37,712 nucleotides of DNA from Candidatus Gastranaerophilales bacterium. GTDB taxonomy: Bacteria > Cyanobacteriota > Vampirovibrionia > Gastranaerophilales > Gastranaerophilaceae. A program made the translations under genes and the position numbers. This document shows, piece after piece, positions 1 to 8,702 of this stretch. Within the stretch, counting starts at the first letter, position 1. The number at the start of each line of letters is the position of its first letter. A model generated the notes under the pieces. The model did not search any database. It was not told where the DNA came from and worked only from the letters and a program-made list of their open reading frames with translations. Location: assembly GCA_944323655.1 (NCBI GenBank), contig CALUTL010000016.1:1-37712 (forward strand). Direction: 5' to 3'.

Positions 1-81
1 ACTATCGCGCCGGGGCCGGATTTTTTATTTCTCTTGTACAAAAAACACACATCCGGCTGCGATGAGAACGCCTTTTTTGCG

Positions 82-669
82 TTATTTCTGCATAAACCAA
101 TCAAGCATCGGTCGAATTTCACCGAATTCTAACCCGCTAAATTCATCCGGCAAATTCCGCTCATAATAATTTAAACTTAAAGAATGATTAATCGGGATGT
201 CAACACCAAAATTTTTAAATTTTTCTACTACTAAATCCTTGCCGTCAAAGACTTCTGAGTAATTCAATCCCTCATTTACGCACTCAGGCAATTTCACATA
301 AACACCATTTTCAGAATTTTCAAAACTCGCAAGCCCGTATGTTCGGCAGACAAGCCCGCGTCTTTTGTATAAAACACAAGTTTTTTCTTCAGACAAAAAC
401 GGACACCTGTGCATAAATCGCCCGTTAAAAGAAGCTTTATCTTCTAAAAGTCGTTTAATTTCAGCTTTTATCTTTTTTTGCGCCTGAACATCCAACGTCA
501 AAATCCCAGCCATCAAATATTCCATCTCAAGCCGTGAAAAAGGATAATCTCCGACTTCACAACATAAAGAACATCCTTTTTTGCATTTAATAAAAGGTTT
601 CTGGCTCTCAAATTCTGCCTCAAGAATATTATCTATGAGTTCCAAATACTTCTTATACAGGCTGAACAT
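82..669 (-). CDS. YkgJ-family cysteine-cluster protein
   Basis: A 195-aa soluble protein with cysteines spaced as in the YkgJ/CxxCxxCC family (putative zinc- or iron-chelating domain). The first cluster is C29, C33, C36, C37 (CKKGCSLCC). The second set is C89, C98 and C108, in CPFLSEEKTC and GLVCRTYG. The family is thought to bind a metal or Fe-S cluster, but its biochemical role is not settled, so no reaction is assigned. The start codon lies inside the end of thyX (17-nt overlap), which implies translational coupling and one transcript. No signal peptide or membrane segment is visible. Family call is good; function is open. Confidence 0.8.
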   Translation of the reverse strand: MFSLYKKYLELIDNILEAEFESQKPFIKCKKGCSLCCEVGDYPFSRLEMEYLMAGILTLDVQAQKKIKAEIKRLLEDKASFNGRFMHRCPFLSEEKTCVLYKRRGLVCRTYGLASFENSENGVYVKLPECVNEGLNYSEVFDGKDLVVEKFKNFGVDIPINHSLSLNYYERNLPDEFSGLEFGEIRPMLDWFMQK

Positions 670-1369
670 TCAAAAAAGCTTCTTTTGTGGGTTTTCTGCC
701 GCAGGATTTATCTTCATCACAGAACCCTAATCTTTCACATTTCGGGACAAGATAAGGCTTTAACCAGGGTTCTTCTTCAACAAGCGCTTCGCACATTTTC
801 TTAACGAGCATTCTAATCTCATACTGGGCACGAGTGCAAAGTCTTAAATTTGCAAGATGAATCATTTCTCTCAAATTTAAACTTGCAACCATAGAGCTTG
901 CCGCTGCGTTCGGAAGAACAAATCTTGCATCTTCAGCAGGAATTCCTGCCTCTACAAATTCCTGATACTGCTCTGAAATTTTGCCCATAAACGCAACAAA
1001 TTTCTCTTTTAATTCCGGATCTTTATCAATCGTCGGCGGAATTATATAATCAAACTGACCTTTTTCTTTTACATATCTTTGGGATTTTTGAGAAAATGAC
1101 ATGTGTCTGTGTCTTACAAGCTGATGCGTGCAGGCTCTTGAAACATTCGATATTGCAAAACTTACCTGAATATGCTCTATCGTCGAATAATGTCCCGACG
1201 AAATTACACGCTCAATAAGTTTAAGCATCTTAGCCTCGTCATCCGTACTGTTGTAGATATTAATCGGCATATCTGCACTGTAACAAGTTCTGCAAGCCGT
1301 ATAAACAGTCTTTAGCATATTTTCCGGTTTTGAAATTAAATTTACGACCGGCTGATTATTTCCTTCCAT
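653..1369 (-). CDS. thyX: Flavin-dependent thymidylate synthase ThyX
   Basis: Makes dTMP from dUMP using methylene-tetrahydrofolate, FAD and NADPH. The ThyX signature RHRx7S is present at residues 86-96 (RHRHMSFSQKS), followed by QRYV. At 238 aa it is of normal length for the family. The frame stays open upstream, but those codons lie in a terminator hairpin. The ATG at 1369 is preceded by a strong GGGAGGAA ribosome site at a good distance, so this start is preferred. It sits downstream of rpmE behind an intrinsic terminator and overlaps the next gene (YkgJ-like) by 17 nt. Use of ThyX in place of ThyA is common in anaerobes and microaerophiles. ThyA elsewhere in the genome cannot be excluded. 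Confidence 0.95.
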   Translation of the reverse strand: MEGNNQPVVNLISKPENMLKTVYTACRTCYSADMPINIYNSTDDEAKMLKLIERVISSGHYSTIEHIQVSFAISNVSRACTHQLVRHRHMSFSQKSQRYVKEKGQFDYIIPPTIDKDPELKEKFVAFMGKISEQYQEFVEAGIPAEDARFVLPNAAASSMVASLNLREMIHLANLRLCTRAQYEIRMLVKKMCEALVEEEPWLKPYLVPKCERLGFCDEDKSCGRKPTKEAFLNVQPV

Positions 1370-1384
1370 AAGTTCCTCCCCTTT

Positions 1385-1424
1385 AAAAAAAATAATACCA
1401 CACCTTTTGAGGCGTGGCATTATT
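1385..1424 (-). terminator. Rho-independent terminator after rpmE
   Basis: On the minus strand, a 14-bp stem (arms 1411-1424 and 1391-1404, with G-T wobbles) and a 6-nt loop are followed by a run of six T (1390-1385). It sits between the rpmE stop and the thyX ribosome site and should end or attenuate rpmE transcription. Confidence 0.85.
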
Positions 1425-1449
1425 TAAAGCTTTCGTTACAAATATAAAC

Positions 1450-1653
1450 TTATGACTTTTTGCCGTAACGTTTGTTAAATCTTTCAACTCTACCTTCAGA
1501 GTCCAAAATTTTCTGCTGACCGGTATAGAACGGGTGGCAGTTGTTGCAAATTTCAACCGTAATATTTTCTCCTACTGAACCGGTTTCAATTTCGTTACCG
1601 CATACGCATTTGATAACTTGTTTCTTATAATTCGGGTGGATTCCGTCTTTCAT
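1450..1653 (-). CDS. rpmE: 50S ribosomal protein L31 (zinc-binding type)
   Basis: A 67-aa bL31 protein of the large ribosomal subunit. It begins [11 protein letters not shown], typical for the family, and has the zinc ligands C16, C18, C36 and C39 (CVC and CNNC). This is therefore the C+ form, not the zinc-independent paralogue. Start at 1653 is supported by an AAAGAGG ribosome site a few bases upstream. It looks monocistronic: a promoter lies about 60 bp upstream and an intrinsic terminator directly downstream. Confidence 0.96.
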   Translation of the reverse strand: MKDGIHPNYKKQVIKCVCGNEIETGSVGENITVEICNNCHPFYTGQQKILDSEGRVERFNKRYGKKS

Positions 1654-1718
1654 TTCTAACCTCTTTCCTTGATTTCAAGATTCCAAACTTGATAATTGTT
1701 AATTTCGACTACTTGAAT

Positions 1719-1745
1719 ATTATACCGCAAAATAAAAATAAGCAA
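1719..1745 (-). promoter_or_regulatory. Putative rpmE promoter
   Basis: Minus strand: TTGCTT (1745-1740), 15-bp spacer, perfect TATAAT (1724-1719). Predicted start is near 1712, giving a leader of about 60 nt that includes the ribosome site. The spacer is short for sigma-70. Confidence 0.5.
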
Positions 1746-2121
1746 GCTTTTTTTAATATTTATTTACTCTTTTTAGGATAACTCACGTAAATTCATGCAT
1801 TTATACTAGGAAATTTCAAAAGTATTATATAAAAGGTTGATGTTATTTTACCGATAATTTGAAATAATAAAAATACACTTAAATAAAGGTTGGTACATTA
1901 TTACAGGTAAATCAAACATATGAATCTGCACGAACAATGTCTGTTAAGATATCTACAAAAGCCGGATGAGCTTTCATATTCTACTGAAATTTTAAAGCTT
2001 AATAATTTTATTCTTGAAAAACGTTTTCTTGTCAAAAATTTTGTTGCCAAAACATCCCTAATCAATTATACTGAAAATGTGAAATAGTATTAATTTTTTC
2101 AATTAATCAGGGAAGAGTGTA
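1746..2121. other. Mostly non-coding interval before the CHASE2-GGDEF gene
   Basis: AT-rich stretch between the rpmE promoter and the plus-strand gene at 2122. Apart from one doubtful 55-codon frame (1920-2087) I see no gene, RNA or clear terminator. A small AT-only inverted repeat (ATTAATT/AATTAAT, about 2088-2106) lies just before the ribosome site of the 2122 gene. Confidence 0.5.
1920..2087 (+). CDS. Possible small protein (55 aa), uncertain
   Basis: An ATG-initiated frame of 55 codons (begins MNLHEQCLLRYLQKPDEL, ends TENVK) ending in TAG 34 nt before the next gene, same strand. Base composition resembles the neighbours. It has no recognisable domain, no membrane segment and no good ribosome site before the ATG (a GGTTGG-like stretch is too far upstream). 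I do not recognise it. It could be a real small gene read with the downstream cyclase, a leader peptide or a chance frame. Confidence 0.25.
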   Translation: MNLHEQCLLRYLQKPDELSYSTEILKLNNFILEKRFLVKNFVAKTSLINYTENVK

Positions 2122-3909
2122 ATGTTAAAGAAAATTTTATATTCAATATGGTTGGTGCTTTTTTGTGTAGCAGTATTTTTCAGTCTTAAAAGCACAAATT
2201 TTAATGCATTTATCGACATGGTTGAGAACAGGACGTTCGATTTAAGACAAAATATTATGATTAACGCCCGCGCCAAGCAGCCAAATCAAGACATTGTAAT
2301 TGTCGCAATTGATGAGGCAACTTATGAGTATATTCTTGATCATTACGGCGAATGGCCGCTTCCGAGAGATGTTTATGTAAAAATTATTGATTATCTTGAA
2401 ACTCAAAACCCGCAGATTATTGCATTCGACCTAATGTTTGTAAAATCAATGAAAAGCCCTGTTAATGCTGATGAAGCTTTAATTAACGCAATGTCAAAAT
2501 ACAAAAACGTATTTACGGCAATGAACCTTGACAATCAACCCGAAGATTTAAGGACTCCGCCCAAATTACCGGATTCTCTTGCGGTTAATGTTACGAATTA
2601 CTCAGATATAGATTTTGACAGTCTGACTTTTTCAAATTGCAGAAGCATTCTTGAAGGGATTTTGAAAGTTACGGACAACATCGGCATGATAAACGTTTCC
2701 AGAGCTGACGACGGAATTTTAAGAAAAATGCCTTTGTTTGTGAAATATCAAGATAAATTCTATTCTCAATTAGGTTTGAAAGTCGCACTGGAAGCACTCA
2801 ATCTGAGAACAGAAGAAAAAATAAATACAAAGAATTTTATAATAGACAAAGATTCAAATTTAATTCTCGGGGAACGTAAGATTTACGCAGACAAAGACGG
2901 CAGCGTAATCCTAAACTGGTACGGTCCTAACGGCACTTATACGCAAGTTCCGATGTATAAGCTTATAAAAGTTATCAACGGAGAAACCAAAGATTCAGGA
3001 TTTGATTTTAAAAACAAAATAATCTACTTTGGTACAACCGCCTCTGCACTTTTTGACATTAAAACAACTCCGACCGGCAAAACCGTTCCGGGAGTAGAAG
3101 TTCAGGCAACTTACCTTAACAACTTTTTAGACAACAATTTTATAGTTAAAACCGACAAAGCTGTTACGGCATTTACGGGAATTATACTTGCGCTTTTGAC
3201 TGGATTTTGTATAATGCGCATTACATCAGCATTTACGGCATCATTTGCGTCTTTATCGCTTTATTTATTGTATATTCTGATTTCATACTATATGATGAAA
3301 TATTTTAATATTTGGATTGAATTAATTTATCCTCTAATGCTTGCGATACTTGCATTCGTTTCGGCATTTATCGTAAAATACATTATCAAATCAAGAGATT
3401 TTGAGCAGCAGTATAAACTGGCAACAACGGACGGACTCACAGAACTTTATAACCACAGGTATTTTCAGGAGCAGATGTTAATGATGGTAGAAAATGCCAA
3501 ACGGTATAACAGAGAATTTTCACTAATAATTCTTGATATTGATTTCTTCAAAAAATTCAACGACACCTTCGGGCATCAGGCAGGTGACGCTGTTTTAAGA
3601 CAAGTTGCACACACCCTGAAGAAGAATGTTCGTGCGACTGATATCGTATGCCGTTACGGAGGAGAGGAAATGAGCATAATACTTCCGAACACTCCAAAAG
3701 ATGAAGCCTCAAGCACTGCGCAAAAAATTTGTGAAAGAGTTGCCAGCAACAAATACAAACTCAGCAACGATAAAGAAGGTCAGGTAACAATAAGTCTTGG
3801 AGTTGCAACTTATCCTCACGACGGTTCAACATCCTCCGAAATTATCGAAGCAGCTGACAAACGGCTTTACTCAGCCAAAAACAGCGGCAGAAACAGAGTC
3901 GGAGAATAA
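2122..3909 (+). CDS. CHASE2-domain diguanylate cyclase (GGDEF)
   Basis: A 595-aa membrane sensor expected to make cyclic di-GMP from two GTP. Order: N-terminal membrane segment (about 4-23), extracytoplasmic CHASE2 domain (about 27-340, with IVIVAIDEATYE and YGEWPLPRDVY, typical of the family), three closely spaced membrane helices (about 347-420) and a C-terminal GGDEF domain (about 433-592). The catalytic loop reads GGEEM (513-517) rather than GGDEF/GGEEF; the acidic and glycine residues are kept. A product-inhibition I-site, RATD (504-507), sits exactly five residues upstream. No EAL domain is present. GGGAAGAG precedes the ATG. The CHASE2 ligand is unknown. It is convergent with the next gene, 19 nt away, with no visible terminator. 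Confidence 0.92.
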   Translation: MLKKILYSIWLVLFCVAVFFSLKSTNFNAFIDMVENRTFDLRQNIMINARAKQPNQDIVIVAIDEATYEYILDHYGEWPLPRDVYVKIIDYLETQNPQIIAFDLMFVKSMKSPVNADEALINAMSKYKNVFTAMNLDNQPEDLRTPPKLPDSLAVNVTNYSDIDFDSLTFSNCRSILEGILKVTDNIGMINVSRADDGILRKMPLFVKYQDKFYSQLGLKVALEALNLRTEEKINTKNFIIDKDSNLILGERKIYADKDGSVILNWYGPNGTYTQVPMYKLIKVINGETKDSGFDFKNKIIYFGTTASALFDIKTTPTGKTVPGVEVQATYLNNFLDNNFIVKTDKAVTAFTGIILALLTGFCIMRITSAFTASFASLSLYLLYILISYYMMKYFNIWIELIYPLMLAILAFVSAFIVKYIIKSRDFEQQYKLATTDGLTELYNHRYFQEQMLMMVENAKRYNREFSLIILDIDFFKKFNDTFGHQAGDAVLRQVAHTLKKNVRATDIVCRYGGEEMSIILPNTPKDEASSTAQKICERVASNKYKLSNDKEGQVTISLGVATYPHDGSTSSEIIEAADKRLYSAKNSGRNRVGE

Positions 3910-3928
3910 CTCTGCGACAAATCTTAAA

Positions 3929-5023
3929 CTAATATTCCAAATTACTGCCGCTGTAAAATTTTGTCTTTTCTTGTTCGATTAGACGGTTTAACATTTTGTT
4001 CATTCTTGCCTGAGATTTGAAGGTACGATCTATAATTCTCGGACTTGGCTTAAAGCTGTTTGAATTATTGTAATCTTTAAGCTCCGTCAAAGATTTTCCG
4101 ATTGCATTGTCAATTCCTGATAATAGCCCTTTGTAGGCATCATGAATTTCATTTTCGGAAAGATTTTCCGCTTTATAGTTCTTATTTTTCTCCAAAAAGT
4201 TGTCTATTTCATCCATAAACTGAGAATTTTGCAAGCTTGCCTCCTCAAATTTTTGGATTTTATAATTTATATTTTCAATTTGCTTAAAAACATCAAACGG
4301 AACTTTTCCATTCTCACACTCATTAATAAGAGCTTCCGCCTGTTTTTTTATGGCAGCGGCATCCGTATAACCTGAAATTAAAAACAGCATTACCGCCTCT
4401 CTGTTTTGCTCGTCAAGTTTTTGCACCTTTTCTGCAAAATCAGGAATATTTTTTGAAGTAAACTTTTCGAATTCAGATTCCATTTCGCCCTCTACTTGGA
4501 TATACTTATCGTAAAAGGGTTTAAGCGTTTTAAAATACTCATCATCACGCAGCATTTTAGCTCTGCCTGTTTTAATTAATCTTGAAATTTCATCTGTTGC
4601 ATAAGTTGGATGCTCTTGAACAAATGCTACAGTTCTGTTAAATTCCTGAAGATTTGAATTATATTTTTCAAATAATTTTGCATTAATAAGCGCCTTCTCA
4701 AAATCTTCGCCTCTCATAGCGCCAAACTTTTTATTCATAAGCTGAGTTTCATATTCTCTAACCAGCTTTAACTTTTCTTGAGATTCGTAACCGATTTTCC
4801 CAAGCTCTAAAAATTTTTCCTTATATTGCTGATTAAAAGGAATTATTATATTTTGCACATCCTCATTCAATTGGCTTAACTGAGTATCCAATAAAGACGA
4901 TGAACGCTTAAAGCTGTCCGAACCCGCAAAAATCACCTGTCCGCCATAAACATTTAACCTATCAACATTTTTTTGATGCTGATTTTTTAAAGGGACACTT
5001 GTAATTATTGGCAAAATTTTCAT
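3929..5023 (-). CDS. Uncharacterised helical protein with N-terminal FAG motif
   Basis: A 364-aa protein, highly charged and predicted mostly alpha-helical with coiled-coil stretches (for example around residues 60-110 and 265-330). No signal peptide or membrane segment is visible. The N-terminal 40 residues look extended and include VYGGQVIFAGSDSF. This short aromatic-x-G motif recurs near the N-termini of other unknown proteins here (NVSFTGA in 29558-29902) and, from recall, is frequent in Gastranaerophilales. The ribosome site GGAAGG lies 6 nt before the ATG, and a TATAAT -10 (5064-5059) upstream suggests its own promoter. I do not recognise a family; a structural or surface-associated role is only a guess. 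Confidence 0.7.
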   Translation of the reverse strand: MKILPIITSVPLKNQHQKNVDRLNVYGGQVIFAGSDSFKRSSSLLDTQLSQLNEDVQNIIIPFNQQYKEKFLELGKIGYESQEKLKLVREYETQLMNKKFGAMRGEDFEKALINAKLFEKYNSNLQEFNRTVAFVQEHPTYATDEISRLIKTGRAKMLRDDEYFKTLKPFYDKYIQVEGEMESEFEKFTSKNIPDFAEKVQKLDEQNREAVMLFLISGYTDAAAIKKQAEALINECENGKVPFDVFKQIENINYKIQKFEEASLQNSQFMDEIDNFLEKNKNYKAENLSENEIHDAYKGLLSGIDNAIGKSLTELKDYNNSNSFKPSPRIIDRTFKSQARMNKMLNRLIEQEKTKFYSGSNLEY

Positions 5024-5115
5024 ACAAAACCTTCCATTTCCAGCTTAAGCGTTTTAATATTATACTGAAAACTCCTCAAGATTTTTTTTGCCATTTATAA
5101 AATTTACGAATCAAA

Positions 5116-5802
5116 TTAAATGACAGGGACATCAACCGGATTTTCAAGAATTACATTTAAGACTTCACCCGTATGCAAATCCACGTGTTCACCTTTTCTG
5201 ATCAAATCTGCAACCGTGTCATAAACAAAATAACCTGTACTTCCGATAGCACCGCCGATAGCACAAACCGGAACAGTTATAATTCTTAAATATCCGCCTG
5301 CGGTATCTTCGAATGTTTCATTACCCCAATTAACGGCAGTTCTAGTAATATCTCCGCTTTTTTTCATTGTTTTTCTAAAAGCTTCACCAAACCCTGTACC
5401 GTTTTGGATTCCGCCATCAAGCGTCAAATCTTCTCTACCGACAATAGAAAAAGATAAAGGCAGCTGACGTCCGTTCGGAGTAACTACATGATCAAAATCC
5501 ATATACAGAATTGCACCTTTTGACAATCTTTGAGGTTCAACAATTTTGCTGACTGTCCCTCTTACAAGCGAACCCGACGGAAGAATAACTTCGTTGCCTT
5601 CACTTTGATCGTTTACCAAAATCGCCGAAAATTGCGCTCCCGGACGGCCTGAAACAGATGTAACAGGGGTTAAAAGTTCTAGCGAAAACTTTGTACCGGC
5701 AGGAATTCTTTTAGTCTTAGCGTTTGCACTGAATGGGCCTGCAAAGGCACATCCGGCAAATACCATTAAAGCCATTATTACTGATAATATTTTTAATTTC
5801 AT
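5116..5802 (-). CDS. Exported protein, possible lipoprotein, unknown function
   Basis: A 228-aa protein with a clear N-terminal export signal (MKLKILSVIMALMVFAGCAFA). Two processing routes are possible: signal peptidase I after AFA, or lipoprotein processing at the Cys in FAGC (imperfect lipobox). The mature part (about 30-125) is beta-rich: AGTKFSLELLTPV, GAQFSAILVND, LPSGSLVRGTVSKI and ILYMDFDHVVTPNGRQLPL. These resemble small beta-barrel repeats of exported envelope proteins. A glycine-rich hydrophobic segment (about 178-200, AIGGAIGSTGYFVYD) could insert in a membrane. The ribosome site AAGGAGAG is strong. An extended -10 lies 38 bp upstream. Export is well supported; function is unknown. 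Confidence 0.75.
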   Translation of the reverse strand: MKLKILSVIMALMVFAGCAFAGPFSANAKTKRIPAGTKFSLELLTPVTSVSGRPGAQFSAILVNDQSEGNEVILPSGSLVRGTVSKIVEPQRLSKGAILYMDFDHVVTPNGRQLPLSFSIVGREDLTLDGGIQNGTGFGEAFRKTMKKSGDITRTAVNWGNETFEDTAGGYLRIITVPVCAIGGAIGSTGYFVYDTVADLIRKGEHVDLHTGEVLNVILENPVDVPVI

Positions 5803-5840
5803 TTCAAACTCTCCTTATTTTTATTAAATGTATTTTAAAC

Positions 5841-5849
5841 ATTTTAGCA
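5841..5849 (-). promoter_or_regulatory. Extended -10 promoter for the 5116-5802 gene
   Basis: Minus strand reads TGCTAAAAT, an extended -10 (TGn + TAAAAT). Predicted start is near 5834, with a leader of about 32 nt carrying AAGGAGAG. The same nonamer occurs before proS. Confidence 0.5.
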
Positions 5850-5882
5850 TAAAAAATCAATATCTGGGTATTTATTAACAAG

Positions 5883-5911
5883 TTGAAAATAATCGAACAA
5901 ATTGTTATTAT
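5883..5911 (+). promoter_or_regulatory. Promoter placing the transcript start on the TPR gene ATG
   Basis: TTGAAA (5883-5888), 17-bp spacer, TATTAT (5906-5911) preceded by TGT, so an extended -10 as well. Seven bases after the -10 is 5918, the A of the start codon. No Shine-Dalgarno sequence lies in between. Confidence 0.6.
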
Positions 5912-5917
5912 ATATTT

Positions 5918-6844
5918 ATGTCAAAAGCGGAAAGAATAGAAGAATTACAAAATCAATTAGGCCAAGACAGCACAAATCTTGATGTCAGAAGAAAGCTTGC
6001 GGTGCTTTTACTTGACAGCGGATATGCGGATGAAGCGTTGATGCACTTTCTGTACTTAAGAAAAGCGCTTCCGGAAGACAGCGGAATTTTTTATAATCTT
6101 GGAATTGCCTGCGAAAAACTTAAAAGATACCCAGAAGCAAAAGAAGCTTACGAAACTGCAATTGCGCTTTCACCCAATGAACTTGATGCTTCATATAATC
6201 TTGGACTTGTATTAACAGAAATGCAGGAGTATGATCAAGCGATTGAATGTTTTCAAAAAGTTCTCTCCGCAGACAATCAAGACTCAAATTCTTACTTTAA
6301 TTTAGGAATTTGTTATCTTAAAAAGGGTGATTTAGAAAACGCTTACGCTAATTTTCAAAACACGATTGCCTTAAATGATCAGGATATTTACGCACATTTT
6401 TACACAGCGAATATTTTAAAAGAAGTCGGAGATATCGAAAACGCATTTGCGGAATTTAACAAGGTAATAGAAATTTCTCCTGATTATAGCTGGGCATATT
6501 ATAATATTGCATCAATATTTTGGGAAGCGGGACAGCCTGAAAATGCGCTTAATTACCTTGATAAAACCATAGAATTAAATCCCAAAGACGTGGAAGCTTA
6601 CATAATTTATGCCAAAATACTTTCAGCTTACGGTCAGTATGAAAATGCACAGGCAAAAATTCAGCAGGCAATAGAAACCTGCGGAAATAACGGTAACCTT
6701 TTCTACATAATGGCACAAATTGAAAAGCACCTTCAAAACCGTGACGAAAGCCTTAAATATTTTAATCTTGCACTCGAAAACAGTGCAACACTTAATACCG
6801 ATATAAAATTTGTTAACAGGGAAATTCAATCACTTGGTTTTTAA
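5918..6844 (+). CDS. Tetratricopeptide repeat (TPR) protein
   Basis: A 308-aa soluble protein made almost entirely of about eight 34-residue TPR units. Canonical repeats are easy to see: FYNLGIACEKLKRYPEAKEA, SYNLGLVLTEMQEYDQAIEC, YFNLGICYLKKGDLENAYAN and AYYNIASIFWEAGQPENALN. TPR arrays are protein-protein scaffolds. The partner is unknown and no catalytic domain is fused. There is no signal peptide, so it is probably cytoplasmic. The start at 5918 has no ribosome site, but a well-formed promoter would start the mRNA at this ATG; the next in-frame Met (residue 42) would cut into a repeat. It is followed after 115 bp by proS, which has its own -10. Confidence 0.9.
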   Translation: MSKAERIEELQNQLGQDSTNLDVRRKLAVLLLDSGYADEALMHFLYLRKALPEDSGIFYNLGIACEKLKRYPEAKEAYETAIALSPNELDASYNLGLVLTEMQEYDQAIECFQKVLSADNQDSNSYFNLGICYLKKGDLENAYANFQNTIALNDQDIYAHFYTANILKEVGDIENAFAEFNKVIEISPDYSWAYYNIASIFWEAGQPENALNYLDKTIELNPKDVEAYIIYAKILSAYGQYENAQAKIQQAIETCGNNGNLFYIMAQIEKHLQNRDESLKYFNLALENSATLNTDIKFVNREIQSLGF

Positions 6845-6904
6845 AAGCGGAATGAAAATAAAATTTATAAAGATAATATAAAAATCCCACCAATATTTTT
6901 TTCG

Positions 6905-6913
6905 TGCTAAAAT
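6905..6913 (+). promoter_or_regulatory. Extended -10 promoter for proS
   Basis: TGCTAAAAT (6905-6913), an extended -10 without a clear -35. Predicted start is near 6920, about 40 nt before the proS ATG. Confidence 0.5.
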
Positions 6914-6959
6914 AAAACAGCAGAAAAAGATTAAATAAAAAGAGGATTTAAAACATATT

Positions 6960-8699
6960 ATGAAAATGTCGAAACTGTTTGTACAAACTTTAAGAGAGTT
7001 TCCGTCTGATGCGGAAGTTGTATCTCACAAAATGCTTGGAAGAGCGGGATTTATAAAAAAGCTAGCCCCCGGAGTTTACACATATATGCCCTTGATGTGG
7101 AGAGTTTTAAAGAAAGTTGAAAACATAGTAAGGGAAGAAATGGACAGAGCAGGCGCACAGGAATTACTGATGCCGTTTGTACAACCCAAAGAACTCTGGG
7201 AAGAATCCGGCAGATGGGAAGTTTACGGCAAAGAACTAATGCGTTTAAAAGACCGTCACGACAGAGATATGTGTCTTGGACCGACACACGAAGAAATCAT
7301 AACAGCCGTAACCCGTGACGTATTAAAATCCTACAAACAATTACCGGTAAACCTCTACCAAATCCAATCAAAATTCAGAGATGAAATCCGCCCGAGATAC
7401 GGACTTTTAAGAGGCAGAGAATTCATAATGAAAGACGCATACAGTTTTGATATTGATGAAGCAGGTCTTGATAAAGAATATCAAAATATGGCTCAAGCTT
7501 ATAAAAAAATCTTTGAACGCTGCGGACTTGCGACAAAAATGGTTCAATCAGATTCAGGTGCAATAGGCGGGAGCGTTTCGCACGAATTTATGGTAATTAC
7601 AGACACAGACGCAGGCGAAAATGATGTTTTCTACTGCAACGAATGCGATTACAGCGCAAATTCAAACCACGCAATCTCGAAATTACCCCCCGCAACAGTT
7701 GACGGAAAAGAATATTTTAAAGAAAAGAAAATTCTTGACACTCCAAACACACACTCAATCGAAGAACTGAGCGAATTTTTGAAGATACCGTCAACATTAA
7801 TTTTAAAATCCTTAATTTATATAATAGATAAAAAACCTGTAATTGCCTTAATCAGAGCAGACAAAACGGTTGAAGAAACCAAATTAATGAACGCAGCAGG
7901 CGGGATTGATATAAGAATAGCAACCGCTGGCGAAATTGAAGAATTAATGCAGGAAAAAGGTTTTACAGCCGAAGCAGGTTTTATCGGCCCGAACGGAATG
8001 AAGGGCATCAAAATTATTGCAGACGAAACAGTTTATGATATGAAAAACTTTGTAGTCGGAATAAACCAAACCGACAAGCATTTAGTCGGTGCAAACCTTG
8101 AAGATGTATTAACTGATGAAGTCATAAAAGCCGATATAAGACTTGTTGAAGCGGGCGAATTTTGCCCCGAATGCGGCAAACCGCTTTTTGTAACAAAAGG
8201 AATAGAAGTCGGAAACATCTTTAAACTCGGCACAAAATATTCAAAACCGATGAATGCCGTCTACACCGATGAAAACGGCCAAACTCACCCGTATATTATG
8301 GGATGTTACGGAATAGGAATCTCAAGAACCGCAGCCGCTGCCGTTGAAGCACACCATGATGAACACGGCATCAAATGGCCGCTTGCAATTGCGCCTTATC
8401 AGGCAGTTATTGTGCCGGTTAATATTCTTGATAAACAGCAGATGGAGGTTGCTGAAAAAGTTTACGCAGAACTTAAATCCGCAGGGGTTGAAGTTGTTCT
8501 TGATGACAGGGACGAGCGTGCTGGTGTTAAATTCAAAGATGCTGACCTTATCGGATTTCCTTATAGAATTACAGCAGGCAAAACTCTTTCTGAAGGCCTT
8601 GTTGAATGCAAAATAAGAGCCACTGATGAAGTTTTAAAACTTACACCCGCTGAAGCGGTCAAACTGGTTAAAGAAGCCGTTGAAAAACTCGAAAAATAA
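6960..8699 (+). CDS. proS: Prolyl-tRNA synthetase (bacterial type with editing domain)
   Basis: Charges tRNA-Pro with proline; class II synthetase, 579 aa, the bacterial ProS length. Class II motif 2 (FRDEIRPRYGLLRGREFIMKD, about 138-158) and motif 3 (GCYGIGISRTAAAAVEAHHD) are intact. Between them (about 225-405) is the YbaK-like INS domain that clears mischarged Ala-tRNA-Pro (for example SLIYIIDKKPVIALIRADKT). The C-terminal anticodon-binding domain follows (IAPYQAVIVPVNILDK to the end). The ribosome site AGAGGA is 13 nt from the ATG at 6960; a second ATG two codons later is even farther. It is convergent with the gtrA-like gene, only 3 nt between stops. Confidence 0.97.
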   Translation: MKMSKLFVQTLREFPSDAEVVSHKMLGRAGFIKKLAPGVYTYMPLMWRVLKKVENIVREEMDRAGAQELLMPFVQPKELWEESGRWEVYGKELMRLKDRHDRDMCLGPTHEEIITAVTRDVLKSYKQLPVNLYQIQSKFRDEIRPRYGLLRGREFIMKDAYSFDIDEAGLDKEYQNMAQAYKKIFERCGLATKMVQSDSGAIGGSVSHEFMVITDTDAGENDVFYCNECDYSANSNHAISKLPPATVDGKEYFKEKKILDTPNTHSIEELSEFLKIPSTLILKSLIYIIDKKPVIALIRADKTVEETKLMNAAGGIDIRIATAGEIEELMQEKGFTAEAGFIGPNGMKGIKIIADETVYDMKNFVVGINQTDKHLVGANLEDVLTDEVIKADIRLVEAGEFCPECGKPLFVTKGIEVGNIFKLGTKYSKPMNAVYTDENGQTHPYIMGCYGIGISRTAAAAVEAHHDEHGIKWPLAIAPYQAVIVPVNILDKQQMEVAEKVYAELKSAGVEVVLDDRDERAGVKFKDADLIGFPYRITAGKTLSEGLVECKIRATDEVLKLTPAEAVKLVKEAVEKLEK

Positions 8700-8702
8700 A
8701 AA

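Noticed and set aside
15..57. Inverted repeat GCCGGAT/ATCCGGC at the left edge, with T and A runs inside
   Set aside because: The 29-nt gap and lack of a following T run on either strand do not fit a terminator; it may be part of a feature cut by the window edge.
1370..1420. Longer thyX with a start at 1420
   Set aside because: The extra 17 codons lie in the rpmE terminator hairpin; the strong GGGAGG site supports the start at 1369.
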